A stretch of DNA of 64,000 bases from contig CANREV010000009.1 in assembly GCA_947629645.1 (NCBI GenBank), positions 22,827-86,826 of the forward strand, read 5' to 3'. The translations under genes and the position numbers were made by a program. This document shows positions 37,025 to 45,391 of this stretch, in pieces. The notes beneath the pieces were generated by a model. That model was not told where the DNA came from and did not search any database. It worked only from the letters and a program-made list of their open reading frames with translations. This DNA is from an uncultured Acetatifactor sp. (GTDB lineage: Bacteria; Bacillota; Clostridia; Lachnospirales; Lachnospiraceae). Each line of letters opens with the position of its first letter. Positions within the stretch are counted from its first letter, which is position 1.

Positions 37025-37047
37025 TAAAACAATTTCGCGAACCATTA

Positions 37048-37091
37048 AAACGCCCCGGCATACAATGAAATAAGTATATGCCGAGGCGTTT
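37048..37091 (+). terminator. Hairpin between the LRR gene and the subtilisin gene
   Basis: AAACGCCCCGGCATA (37048-37062) pairs with TATGCCGAGGCGTTT (37077-37091) with one mismatch. The T run after it is short (TTTACTATT). It may terminate the sortase operon. Its 3' arm also contains GAGG, the only ribosome-binding-like sequence before the subtilisin ATG. Confidence 0.6.
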
Positions 37092-37097
37092 ACTATT

Positions 37098-38006
37098 ATG
37101 CATCGAGTGAGAGAACAATTAGGGGTACCTTCTCCGGAGGAGCTGGATGGACGCGGGATCACTGTGGGAGTGCTGGATACCGGGATTGGCCCGCACCCCG
37201 ATTTAAGCGGCAGCTTGTTGAGGTTTCAGGATTTTGTGGGACACAGAACCATGATGTATGATGACAATGGTCACGGAACGCATGTCTGTGGAATCCTTTG
37301 CGGGGACGGTTCGGCGTCATGGGGAAAATATGTGGGAATGGCACCGGCCGTCAGGCTCGTGGTAGGAAAGGTGCTGGATGAAAAAGGAGACGGCTCTACA
37401 GAGAGTATGATGCGGGGGCTGGACTGGATCCTGGAAATAAAGGATCAGTACAGGATCAGAATCTTAAATATTTCCGTAGGAATCGGAGCTCTTGACGATA
37501 TGGAAAAAATGCACCGGCTGAAGGCAAAGATCGAGGAGACGTGGGACTGTGGCATTCTGGTAGTTTGCGCAGCGGGCAATCAGGGTCCTGAAGCGGGAAC
37601 GGCATCGGAGGTGGGAAATAGCAGTAAAGCCGTTATGGTAGGTTGTCATGACGGCAATTATGGGATAGATCAGTCAGGCAGATGTGAGACTTATTCGGGA
37701 CGGGGAGCGGCAGAAGCGGCGCTCCGCAAGCCGGACCTGGTGGCGCCCGGAACGGATATCATATCGTGTAACGTGCATTATTACAGAGTCCATGGAAGGC
37801 TGAGGAACGCTTATGTTTCAAAATGCGGCACTTCCATGGCCACGCCGATCGTGTCAGGAGCGGCGGCGCTTGCCATGCAGAAGTATATGTGGATGACCAA
37901 TGAAGAGTGTAAGAGAAAGCTGCAATATACTGCCACAGACCTGAACCTGCCCTGGAACCAGCAGGGGTGGGGTATGTTGAATGTAAGAAAGCTGCTCAGA
38001 GACTGA
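37098..38006 (+). CDS. Subtilisin-like serine protease (S8) without signal peptide
   Basis: 302 residues, with the catalytic triad in order: Asp in GVLDTGIG, His in DDNGHGTHVCG and Ser in CGTSMATPIVSG. The oxyanion-hole Asn is in CAAGNQGP. No signal peptide, pro-domain or anchor is present, so it is an intracellular-subtilisin-like enzyme, or it is exported by an unusual path. The start lacks a normally spaced ribosome binding site: GAGG is 11 bases away and lies in a hairpin. It follows the sortase/LRR operon, but a functional link is only suggested by position. Confidence 0.87.
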   Translation: MHRVREQLGVPSPEELDGRGITVGVLDTGIGPHPDLSGSLLRFQDFVGHRTMMYDDNGHGTHVCGILCGDGSASWGKYVGMAPAVRLVVGKVLDEKGDGSTESMMRGLDWILEIKDQYRIRILNISVGIGALDDMEKMHRLKAKIEETWDCGILVVCAAGNQGPEAGTASEVGNSSKAVMVGCHDGNYGIDQSGRCETYSGRGAAEAALRKPDLVAPGTDIISCNVHYYRVHGRLRNAYVSKCGTSMATPIVSGAAALAMQKYMWMTNEECKRKLQYTATDLNLPWNQQGWGMLNVRKLLRD

Positions 38007-38042
38007 GCCGATGATTTTTTTTAAATACTTTGAGGAAAAACG

Positions 38043-38071
38043 TTGACACGCCTCGTATGATTGTATACAAT
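38043..38071 (+). promoter_or_regulatory. Promoter of the Re-citrate synthase gene
   Basis: TTGACA (38043-38048), a 17-base spacer and TACAAT (38066-38071). The spacer and -10 element lie inside the palindrome at 38049-38082. Confidence 0.75.
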
Positions 38072-38082
38072 TATACGAGGCG
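38049..38082. promoter_or_regulatory. 34-bp palindromic operator over the promoter
   Basis: CGCCTCGTAT and ATACGAGGCG flank the perfect inner palindrome ATTGTATACAAT, with a single mismatched pair (38059/38072). It covers the spacer and -10 element, so a bound protein would repress. TTGTATACAA resembles operators of GntR/FadR-type regulators, and one is encoded at 39707. There is no T run, so it is not a terminator. Confidence 0.72.
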
Positions 38083-38181
38083 TACAAAGAGTTATACACC
38101 TTTGCGCCGCATCTCATTTTTCAGAGCCGCCATATTGTATGCGTTATTATTTCAGGCAGAGTCAGCTGCGGCAGGAAAGGA

Positions 38182-39603
38182 ATGGTTATCAAAATGACAA
38201 ACAGTGAAACATTTCAGAATCGTCCGGTTTCAATGAACCCCAAGAACAACCTGCTGAAAATAGAGGAGCATATGTATATATTGGATGATGTGAAAAAGCC
38301 CAATGTTTTCCGCAATATGTTCCCCTATTCCGAGATCCCCAAGATTCCTTTTAATGACAGGATAGTGCCTCACAATATGCCGAAGGATATCTGGATTACC
38401 GATACCACTTTCCGCGATGGACAGCAGTCAAGGGCGCCTTATACCACGGAGCAGATTGTGACGATCTATGACTATCTGCACAAGCTGGGAGGCCCTAACG
38501 GTATGATCCGTGCCAGCGAGTTTTTCCTTTACAGCAAAAAGGACAGAGACGCGGTTTACAAGTGTATGGAGCGAGGGTATGAATTTCCCGAAGTGACCAG
38601 TTGGATCCGCGCCAGCAAGGAAGATTTTAAACTGGTAAAAGAGATTGGCATGAAAGAGACCGGTATTCTGGTAAGCTGTTCGGATTATCATATCTTTTTG
38701 AAATTGAAGATGACCAGACGTCAGGCCATGGATCATTATATGAGTGTGATCCGGGAGTGTCTGGAAGAGGGGATCAGTCCCAGATGTCATCTGGAAGATA
38801 TCACAAGGGCGGATATTTACGGTTATGTGGTGCCTTTTTGTCTGGAACTGATGAAACTGATGGATGAGTACAAGATCCCTATTAAAATCCGCGCCTGCGA
38901 TACCATGGGATACGGTGTGAATTTTCCCGGCGCCGTTATTCCGCGAAGCGTACAGGGTATCATCTATGCGATCCATACGCATGCGGGAGTCCCTCATGAG
39001 CTGATCGAGTGGCATGGACATAACGATTTTTATAAGGCGGTGGCCAATTCCACCACGGCATGGCTTTACGGCTGTTCCGGCATCAATACTTCACTCTTTG
39101 GGATTGGCGAGAGAACCGGAAACACGCCGCTGGAGGCGATGGTATTTGAATATGCCCAGCTCAGGGGAGATTTAAACGGCATGGATACCACAGTCATCAC
39201 GGAGCTGGCGGAGTATTACGAGAAGGAGATCGGCTATCAGATCCCGCCCCGCACGCCTTTCGTTGGCAAGAATTTCAACGTCACCAGGGCAGGAATTCAT
39301 GCGGACGGCCTGTTAAAAAATGAGGAGATCTACAATATATTTGACACGGAGAAGTTCTTAAACCGCCCCGTTTTGTGCGCAATTTCAAACACTTCCGGCC
39401 TTGCCGGAATCGCCCACTGGATCAATACTTATTACAAGCTTAAAGGCGATAAGCAGGTGGATAAGACCTCAGAACTGGTGAAAGAGATCAAAAGCTGGGT
39501 AGACGGCGAATATGCCGGCGGACGCGTTACCGTCATGACGGACGAAGAGATCGTAGCCTGTCTGGAGCGCGTATGCCGGGAGAAGAATATTGTCATCGGC
39601 TGA
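38182..39603 (+). CDS. Probable Re-citrate synthase (HMGL/isopropylmalate synthase family)
   Basis: 473 residues with an HMGL-like TIM barrel. The entry motif is WITDTTFRDGQQSRAPYT, metal His residues are in EWHGHNDFYKAVAN, and there is a Gly-rich GIGERTGNTPLEAM. It is not LeuA: it lacks the long C-terminal LeuA regulatory domain and has a distinctive N-terminal extension. It matches my memory of the Re-citrate synthase of Clostridium kluyveri, which condenses acetyl-CoA and oxaloacetate with Re stereochemistry. The NADP-isocitrate dehydrogenase two genes on supports this role in 2-oxoglutarate/glutamate supply. Homocitrate synthase is the main alternative. The start at 38182 has AGGAAAGGA directly before it. 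Confidence 0.78.
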   Translation: MVIKMTNSETFQNRPVSMNPKNNLLKIEEHMYILDDVKKPNVFRNMFPYSEIPKIPFNDRIVPHNMPKDIWITDTTFRDGQQSRAPYTTEQIVTIYDYLHKLGGPNGMIRASEFFLYSKKDRDAVYKCMERGYEFPEVTSWIRASKEDFKLVKEIGMKETGILVSCSDYHIFLKLKMTRRQAMDHYMSVIRECLEEGISPRCHLEDITRADIYGYVVPFCLELMKLMDEYKIPIKIRACDTMGYGVNFPGAVIPRSVQGIIYAIHTHAGVPHELIEWHGHNDFYKAVANSTTAWLYGCSGINTSLFGIGERTGNTPLEAMVFEYAQLRGDLNGMDTTVITELAEYYEKEIGYQIPPRTPFVGKNFNVTRAGIHADGLLKNEEIYNIFDTEKFLNRPVLCAISNTSGLAGIAHWINTYYKLKGDKQVDKTSELVKEIKSWVDGEYAGGRVTVMTDEEIVACLERVCREKNIVIG

Positions 39604-39706
39604 GCGATGCGGCGCCTTTAGGCATGGGTTTTGTTTTTGCGTGGATGAGGCGAAGTGATTCAGACCGCGTAAGATGCCGAAGGGAACGCGAAATGAGAGG
39701 AGATCA

Positions 39707-40396
39707 ATGGGAAAGTATGATGTGAAGCAGGAAGTCACGGATAAGTACTCCCTGCGGGGGCGGGTATTCAACAAGCTGAGAGAGGATATTTTAAGCGGCA
39801 AGTATGAGGAACATGAAGAGCTAAAAGAGGTTGCCATCGGCGAAGAGCTGGGAGTCAGCCGCACTCCGGTGCGGGAGGCGTTCAGGCAGCTGGAGCTGGA
39901 AGGGCTGATTCAGATCATCCCCAACAAGGGAGCCTATGTGACAGGGATCACCCCGAAAGACGTGAAGGATATTTATATGATCCGTTCCCTGTTGGAAGGG
40001 CTGTGCGCCAGATGGGCAACGGAGCATATCACACCCGAACAGATGGATGAGATGGAAGAGAATGTGTACCTGGCGGAGTTTCACGCAAGGAAAGGTCATC
40101 TGGAGCAGCTTGCGGAGCTGGATAACCGCTTCCATGATATTATGTATGAGGCGTGTGACAGCAAGATGCTGGAACATCAGCTGAAAGACTTCCATCAGTA
40201 TGTGCTGCGTGTCAGGAAAAAGACGCTGTCGAACGCAGACAGGGGTCCTAAATCTAACGAAGAACATAAACAGATCATGGAGGCCATCAAGGCAAAGGAT
40301 GCGGATCTGGCGGAAAAGCTTGCCCACCGGCATATGGTCAACGCTTACGACAATATGGTGAAGAACGGTCTTTATGAGGCTTATCAGAGCCAATGA
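39707..40396 (+). CDS. GntR-family (FadR/FCD) transcriptional regulator
   Basis: 229 residues. The N-terminal winged helix (residues ~18-80) holds the GntR signature GEELGVSRTPVREAFRQLELEGLIQIIPNKGAYV. The C-terminal FCD ligand-binding domain has the expected metal/acid-binding His pattern (DNRFHDIMYEA, EEHKQIMEAI, HRHMVNAYDNM). It lies between the citrate synthase and isocitrate dehydrogenase genes and is the natural candidate to bind the palindrome at 38049. Its effector may be a di- or tricarboxylate, which is inference. ATG 39707 follows GAGAGGAG closely; the frame opens earlier at 39674. Confidence 0.9.
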   Translation: MGKYDVKQEVTDKYSLRGRVFNKLREDILSGKYEEHEELKEVAIGEELGVSRTPVREAFRQLELEGLIQIIPNKGAYVTGITPKDVKDIYMIRSLLEGLCARWATEHITPEQMDEMEENVYLAEFHARKGHLEQLAELDNRFHDIMYEACDSKMLEHQLKDFHQYVLRVRKKTLSNADRGPKSNEEHKQIMEAIKAKDADLAEKLAHRHMVNAYDNMVKNGLYEAYQSQ

Positions 40397-40491
40397 GAAG
40401 ATTTTGAAAGGTCATTACGGCAAATGCGGTAAATCCGTGTGAAAAAAGATGCAGGAAAGCTTGCAGACTACAGAAAGGCAGGAATATCAAT

Positions 40492-41706
40492 ATGGAAAAG
40501 ATTAAAATGACAACGCCGTTAGTGGAGATGGACGGAGACGAGATGACGAGAATCCTCTGGCAGATGATAAAGGAGGAACTTCTGCTTCCCTACATAGACT
40601 TGAAAACAGAGTATTACGATCTGGGGCTGGAGCACAGAAATGCCACCAACGATCAGGTTACCGTGGATTCCGCGAATGCAACGCTGAAATACGGCGTAGC
40701 GGTCAAATGCGCGACTATTACCCCTAACGGCGCAAGAATGAAAGAGTACAATCTGAAAGAGATGTGGAAGAGCCCTAACGGCACCATCCGCGCCATCCTT
40801 GACGGCACGGTATTTCGCGCCCCCATTCTGGTCAAAGGCATTGTGCCCTATGTGAAAAACTGGACGAAGCCCATCACCATCGCCCGTCACGCTTATGGAG
40901 ATGTCTATAAAAATACGGAGATCAAAGTGCCCGGCGCGGGAAAAGCGGAACTGGTCTTTACGGCGGCTGACGGCACACAGATCAAAGAACTGATCCACAA
41001 TTTTGACGGCGCTGGTATCCTGCAGGGTATCCACAATACGGAGAAGTCGATTGCCAGCTTCGCCAGATCATGTTTCAGCTATGCTGTCGATACGAAGCAG
41101 GATCTGTGGTTCTCTACCAAGGATACCATCTCCAAAAAATATGACCATACGTTTAAAGATATTTTCCAGGAGATCTATGACAAGGAGTATAAGGAAAAAT
41201 TTGAAGAGCTTGGCATCGAGTACTTTTACACGCTTATCGATGATGCCGTGGCCCGTGTCATCCGCTCTGACGGCGGCTTTATCTGGGCGTGCAAGAATTA
41301 CGACGGGGATGTGATGTCCGATATGGTTGCAACGGCCTACGGCGATCTGTCCATGATGACTTCCGTGCTGGTATCTCCCAGCGGCGTTTATGAGTATGAG
41401 GCTGCTCACGGCACTGTGCAGCGCCATTATTACAAGTATCTGAAAGGGGAGGAGACTTCCACCAATTCCATCGCCACCATTTTTGCGTGGACGGGGGCTC
41501 TCAGGAAGCGGGGCGAGCTGGATGGAAACAGCCGGCTGCAGGATTTTGCCGACAAGCTGGAGCATGCCTGCATCAAGACGGTGGAGGACGGCAAGATGAC
41601 AAAGAGCCTGTCATTGATCTCGACCTGCGCTGATCCTGTGATCTTAAACAGCCTTGACTTTATCAAAGCGATCAGGGAGACGTTAGACCAGCTTTTGCAG
41701 GCGTAG
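40492..41706 (+). CDS. icd: NADP-dependent isocitrate dehydrogenase
   Basis: 404 residues, of the homodimeric type also found in eukaryotes. Substrate and metal motifs are [11 protein letters not shown] at the N-terminus, [34 protein letters not shown] and the C-terminal [30 protein letters not shown]. It makes 2-oxoglutarate from isocitrate. With the upstream Re-citrate synthase it supplies two of the three steps from oxaloacetate to 2-oxoglutarate; aconitase is not in the window. The ribosome binding site is AGGAA ~7 bases before the ATG. It is probably transcribed with the two preceding genes. Confidence 0.95.
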   Translation: MEKIKMTTPLVEMDGDEMTRILWQMIKEELLLPYIDLKTEYYDLGLEHRNATNDQVTVDSANATLKYGVAVKCATITPNGARMKEYNLKEMWKSPNGTIRAILDGTVFRAPILVKGIVPYVKNWTKPITIARHAYGDVYKNTEIKVPGAGKAELVFTAADGTQIKELIHNFDGAGILQGIHNTEKSIASFARSCFSYAVDTKQDLWFSTKDTISKKYDHTFKDIFQEIYDKEYKEKFEELGIEYFYTLIDDAVARVIRSDGGFIWACKNYDGDVMSDMVATAYGDLSMMTSVLVSPSGVYEYEAAHGTVQRHYYKYLKGEETSTNSIATIFAWTGALRKRGELDGNSRLQDFADKLEHACIKTVEDGKMTKSLSLISTCADPVILNSLDFIKAIRETLDQLLQA

Positions 41707-41798
41707 GACCGGGCTTACGCCTGCGGCGCGGCTCTTGGACGCGCTGGATTTCATACGGGACAACGGACGAAGCGCTAACGCGGGCCGTCCTGATGAAC

Positions 41799-41842
41799 AG
41801 AATGGGAAGCGCATGTATCATTCCGCCAGCGCTTCCCATTCT
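41799..41842. terminator. Inverted repeat between icd and the ABC-F gene
   Basis: AGAATGGGAAGCGC (41799-41812) pairs perfectly with GCGCTTCCCATTCT (41829-41842), a 14-bp stem. It lies at the meeting point of convergent genes and includes the ABC-F stop codon. Neither side has a strong T run, so terminator function is likely but not certain. Confidence 0.65.
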
Positions 41843-43764
41843 TCATATAATTTTTCCAGTTCCGCATTGTTGTCCGCCTGTTCTTTGGCCAGTTCCTGTA
41901 ATTTTGCCGCCTGCGTGCCGATAGACGGATCAGACAATTTTTCTTCGATCCGGCGGTTGCGCTCTTCTAAAAGAGCGATGCGATCCTCGCATCTTTTCAG
42001 ATCGTTTTCTTTTTTTCGGAGTTTTGCCTGCGCTTCTTTTCGGGCTTTCCAGTCCTGCCTGCCCTGGGAGGAAGCGTTGTCGGATGAGTTCTCCTGCCCC
42101 GAAGAAACATAAAAGTCTGTTCTGCGCCCGTTTTCCGTCCGATGCAGCGCGGCGGTCTGGACATCGCGCTTTTCCAGGTAGTAGTCGTAGTTCCCGACAT
42201 AATTGACAAAAGTGTGGTCTGTCAGGTCGAGAATGCGGTGGGCAGTCCTGTTGATAAAATAACGGTCGTGGGAGACGTACAGGACGGTACCCTCGTAGCT
42301 GTTCAAAGCGTCCTCCAGGATTTCCTTAGAGAGGATATCCAGATGATTGGTAGGCTCATCAAGGATCAGGAAGTTGGCGCTGCCGAGCATCAGCTTGGCG
42401 AGAGAGACGCGCCCCCGTTCACCGCCGCTTAAGTCGCCGATCCGTTTGAACACATCGTCCCCTGTGTAGAGGAAAGCGGCGAGAGTGTTGCGGATTTCCG
42501 TGTTGGTGAGAGAAGGGTAGTCGTCCGAGATTTCTTCAAACAGTGTCTTTTCCCCGTGGAGCACATGGTGTTCCTGATCGTAGTAGCCGATCTCCACCTG
42601 GGAGCCAAGATGAAATGAGCCGCTGTCGGCGGGAAGCAGACTGTTTATGATTTTCAGCAGGGTGGTCTTTCCTGTTCCGTTGTCGCCGATGACAGCCACA
42701 TGTTCTCCGCGCCTGATCTCAAAACTCACATCCTGAAACAGAAGATGACTCCCGAAAGATTTCCCCAAATGTTCCACCGTCAGCACATCGTTTCCGCCGG
42801 GGATCCTGGGGGAGAGCGTAAGGCGCATATCGGCGCGGCTCTGGGCGGGTTTTTCCAGTACCTCTGTTTTTTCCAGCATTTTTTCACGGCTCTCTGCCCG
42901 TTTGATGGATTTTTCGCGGTTGAAGGAGCGCAGTTTTTCGATGACTTCCTCATGGTGCCTGATCTCGCGCTGCTGGTTTAAGTAAGCGTTCATGGCAGCT
43001 GTGCGAAGCTGTTCCTTTTTACGGGCATAGTCCGTGTAATTGCCTGAAAAGACGGTGGCCTTCGCCTGGTCGATCTCAATGATCCTGGAGGCGATTTTGT
43101 CAAGAAAATAGCGGTCATGGGAGACGATGATCACCGCGCCTTTATAATTTGTCAGATAAGTTTCCAGCCAGGCGACAGAGCTCATGTCCAGATGGTTGGT
43201 GGGCTCGTCCAGTATAATGAGGTCAGGTTTGGCGAGCAGGAGTTTTCCCAGCGCCACGCGTGTCTTCTCCCCTCCTGACAGGTTGGAGACGGATTTGGAA
43301 AATTCTTCCTCTTTAAAGCCAAGTCCCTTCAACACGCCTGTAAGTTCACTTTTGTAGGCGTAACCGTTTGCCATTTCAAAATCGTGGGTGAGGGAAGCGT
43401 ATTGTCTCATCAAAGCTTCCAGCTCATCGCCTTCCACAGACTGCATGGCAATCTCACAGTCCCTGATCCTGTTTTCCAGTTCGATCAGATCCTGTTTGAC
43501 ACTCAGAAGTTCCTCGTAGACGGTGTTGGAAGTGTCTACCGCATCGTTTTGCGCCAGATACCCGATGGTTTTATCTTTAGAGAGCGCCACCTGGCCTTCA
43601 TCTGCCTGCATCCGGCCCGTGATGATGCGCAAAAGCGTAGTTTTCCCCGCGCCGTTTATGCCAACGACAGCCGCTTTTTCGTAGTCTTCTATATGGAAGC
43701 TGACGTGATCCAGCACTTTTTTTTCCTGAAAAGATTTACAGATATTTTGACATGAAAGTATCAT
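41818..43764 (-). CDS. ABC-F family ATPase
   Basis: 648 residues with two fused ABC domains and no membrane spans. Walker A motifs are GINGAGKTTLL and GDNGTGKTTLL. ABC signatures are LSGGEKTRVALGKLL and LSGGERGRVSLAKLM. The Walker B/EQ segments are LIILDEPTNHLD and FLILDEPTNHLD. A charged linker between the domains and a Lys/Glu coiled-coil tail (~540-640) are typical of housekeeping ABC-F proteins such as YdiF/Uup, which act on ribosomes. An antibiotic-resistance role cannot be told from sequence. It is divergent from rex, with its promoter at 43795-43823. Confidence 0.93.
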   Translation of the reverse strand: MILSCQNICKSFQEKKVLDHVSFHIEDYEKAAVVGINGAGKTTLLRIITGRMQADEGQVALSKDKTIGYLAQNDAVDTSNTVYEELLSVKQDLIELENRIRDCEIAMQSVEGDELEALMRQYASLTHDFEMANGYAYKSELTGVLKGLGFKEEEFSKSVSNLSGGEKTRVALGKLLLAKPDLIILDEPTNHLDMSSVAWLETYLTNYKGAVIIVSHDRYFLDKIASRIIEIDQAKATVFSGNYTDYARKKEQLRTAAMNAYLNQQREIRHHEEVIEKLRSFNREKSIKRAESREKMLEKTEVLEKPAQSRADMRLTLSPRIPGGNDVLTVEHLGKSFGSHLLFQDVSFEIRRGEHVAVIGDNGTGKTTLLKIINSLLPADSGSFHLGSQVEIGYYDQEHHVLHGEKTLFEEISDDYPSLTNTEIRNTLAAFLYTGDDVFKRIGDLSGGERGRVSLAKLMLGSANFLILDEPTNHLDILSKEILEDALNSYEGTVLYVSHDRYFINRTAHRILDLTDHTFVNYVGNYDYYLEKRDVQTAALHRTENGRRTDFYVSSGQENSSDNASSQGRQDWKARKEAQAKLRKKENDLKRCEDRIALLEERNRRIEEKLSDPSIGTQAAKLQELAKEQADNNAELEKLYEEWEALAE

Positions 43765-43794
43765 TTTTAAGCCTTCCTTTTTGTAACTTTATAT

Positions 43795-43823
43795 AGTGTA
43801 CTTTATTCAATTTATCCTGTCAA
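43795..43823 (-). promoter_or_regulatory. Promoter of the ABC-F gene
   Basis: Minus strand: TTGACA (43818-43823), a 17-base spacer and TACACT (43795-43800). Its -35 box is back-to-back with the rex -35 box. Confidence 0.75.
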
Positions 43824-43827
43824 TTCA

Positions 43828-43856
43828 TTGACAAACTTTTAACATGATGTTATGAT
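43828..43856 (+). promoter_or_regulatory. rex promoter with Rex-box-like sequence
   Basis: TTGACA (43828-43833), a 17-base spacer and TATGAT (43851-43856). The stretch TTGACAAACTTTTAACAT (43828-43845) resembles the Rex operator form TTGTTA-N6-TAACAA, which would give autoregulation by NADH/NAD+. Confidence 0.7.
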
Positions 43857-43904
43857 TAGCCTGTAGGCACAGGCGTGCCTGTAAATTTTTTGGAGGTAAC
43901 ACTC

Positions 43905-44552
43905 TTGGAAGAAAAGGAAATATCGCAGGCGGTCATCGGGCGTCTGCCCAGATACTTTCGTTATCTGGGAGAGCTAAGAGACGAGGGCGTTGAAAGGATA
44001 TCGTCGCAGGAACTGAGTGAACTGATGAAAGTCACCGCTTCCCAGATTCGGCAGGATTTCAATAATTTCGGCGGATTCGGGCAGCAGGGTTATGGATACA
44101 ATGTGGAATATCTCTACAATGAGATCGGCAAGATCTTAGGACTGGACAGAAAGCATAATTTTATTATTATCGGTGCTGGAAATCTGGGGCAGGCGCTGGG
44201 GAATTACACTAATTTTGAGAGGAGAGGATTCCTTTTTAAGGGAATTTTTGATATGGATCCGAAGCTTGCGGGCAAAGAAGTCCGCGGCGTCAGAGTCATG
44301 CCCATGGAGAAGCTGGAAGAATTTGTGCGGGACAATGACGTGGACATTGCCGTGCTGACCATCCCTAAGACAGGGGCGGTGGAAGTGGCGGAGAAATTAG
44401 TGAAGAACGGTGTCCGCGCCATCTGGAATTTTGCCCATGTGGATCTGAATGTGCCGGAGGGCGTCATGGTGGAGAACGTACATCTCTCCGACAGCCTGAT
44501 GAAACTGTCGTATAATATCTCACGTTACATGAAGGAGCGCGGAGAGATCTGA
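43905..44552 (+). CDS. rex: Redox-sensing transcriptional repressor Rex
   Basis: 215 residues. The N-terminal winged helix contains LPRYFRYLGELRDEGVERISSQELSELMKVTASQIRQDFNNFG. The Rossmann domain carries FIIIGAGNLGQALGNY, and the C-terminus has the domain-swapping helix. Rex senses the NADH/NAD+ ratio and represses fermentation and electron-transfer genes. I place the start at TTG 43905, eight bases after GGAGG, which gives the usual length; the GTG at 43875 lacks a site. Its promoter contains a plausible Rex site. A coiled-coil gene follows 13 bp downstream. Confidence 0.94.
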   Translation: MEEKEISQAVIGRLPRYFRYLGELRDEGVERISSQELSELMKVTASQIRQDFNNFGGFGQQGYGYNVEYLYNEIGKILGLDRKHNFIIIGAGNLGQALGNYTNFERRGFLFKGIFDMDPKLAGKEVRGVRVMPMEKLEEFVRDNDVDIAVLTIPKTGAVEVAEKLVKNGVRAIWNFAHVDLNVPEGVMVENVHLSDSLMKLSYNISRYMKERGEI

Positions 44553-44565
44553 TGGAGGGCGTTTT

Positions 44566-45351
44566 ATGAAGCGTAGGGCCGACAAGGGAAAACAGAATAT
44601 TTTTACGGAAGCGCTTCAGGGGAAGAACATTCCCATTCTGACATTAGATAACAAATGGTACCGGCTGCTGGACGCCGATTCAAAAGAGGAAGTCAAAGGT
44701 ATTGAGACGCAGCTGAATACACTGCTGAAACGTCAGGGAAAGCTGAATACGGAGAGCAAGGATATCAAAAAGCTGAAAAAGAAGCTGATGAGCGAGGTCG
44801 TTCCCCTGGTGGACGCCGCAGGGGATCATCCCACAGCGGCCCAGACCAGGGAGATTGAACAGCATAAACAGCTGATTGAGGAGTGTAATGAAAAGCTGGA
44901 GGCTTATCAGGATGAGCTGCTTGATCTGCCGAAAGAGATCGACCAGCTGAATATCCAGCTGATGCTGATTACCATGGATTGCTGCTATGGCGCCATGCAG
45001 GAAAACACGGAACAAATTCAGGAAATCTCTGAATGGGTGACGCAGATCCGTATCGAATTAAAAAAGCGCCTGATCAAAAAGCAGGAACTGGAGCAGAAAA
45101 ACCATACTATTTATTCTTATATGCACGATATTTTCGGATCGGATATCATTGATCTGTTCGACCTGAAATATAATCCGGAGGAACAGCATCCCGTTGCACT
45201 CAAAAAAAAGACGGTAAAAGGCATTGTCCCTGTTAAAAGGGTTTCAGGCGGGACAACATCCGCGGAGGCCGCAAAGAAGCAGGATGCCTCTTTTGCAAAA
45301 AGCCATGAGAGCGCGGAGGAGAAGGAAGTTTCCAAGACACAGGCAGAGTGA
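44566..45351 (+). CDS. Hypothetical coiled-coil protein
   Basis: 261 residues, not recognised. There is no signal peptide or membrane span. The N-terminal ~45 residues look globular (NIFTEALQGKNIPILTLDNKWYRLLD). Residues ~45-185 are a long charged coiled coil, interrupted by an apolar stretch (LNIQLMLITMDCCYGAMQ). After a conserved-looking HTIYSYMHDIFGSDIIDLFDLKYNPE segment the tail is disordered and Lys/Glu-rich. GGAGG lies seven bases before the ATG, 13 bp after rex, so it is probably co-transcribed and perhaps under Rex control. Confidence 0.75.
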   Translation: MKRRADKGKQNIFTEALQGKNIPILTLDNKWYRLLDADSKEEVKGIETQLNTLLKRQGKLNTESKDIKKLKKKLMSEVVPLVDAAGDHPTAAQTREIEQHKQLIEECNEKLEAYQDELLDLPKEIDQLNIQLMLITMDCCYGAMQENTEQIQEISEWVTQIRIELKKRLIKKQELEQKNHTIYSYMHDIFGSDIIDLFDLKYNPEEQHPVALKKKTVKGIVPVKRVSGGTTSAEAAKKQDASFAKSHESAEEKEVSKTQAE

Positions 45352-45391
45352 TTCGGAAGAAGACGCAGACAGAATACGAGACGGGAAAAAC

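Noticed and set aside
38049..38082. Palindrome read as an intrinsic terminator of the subtilisin gene
   Set aside because: No T run follows on either strand and it overlaps a consensus promoter, so operator is the better reading.
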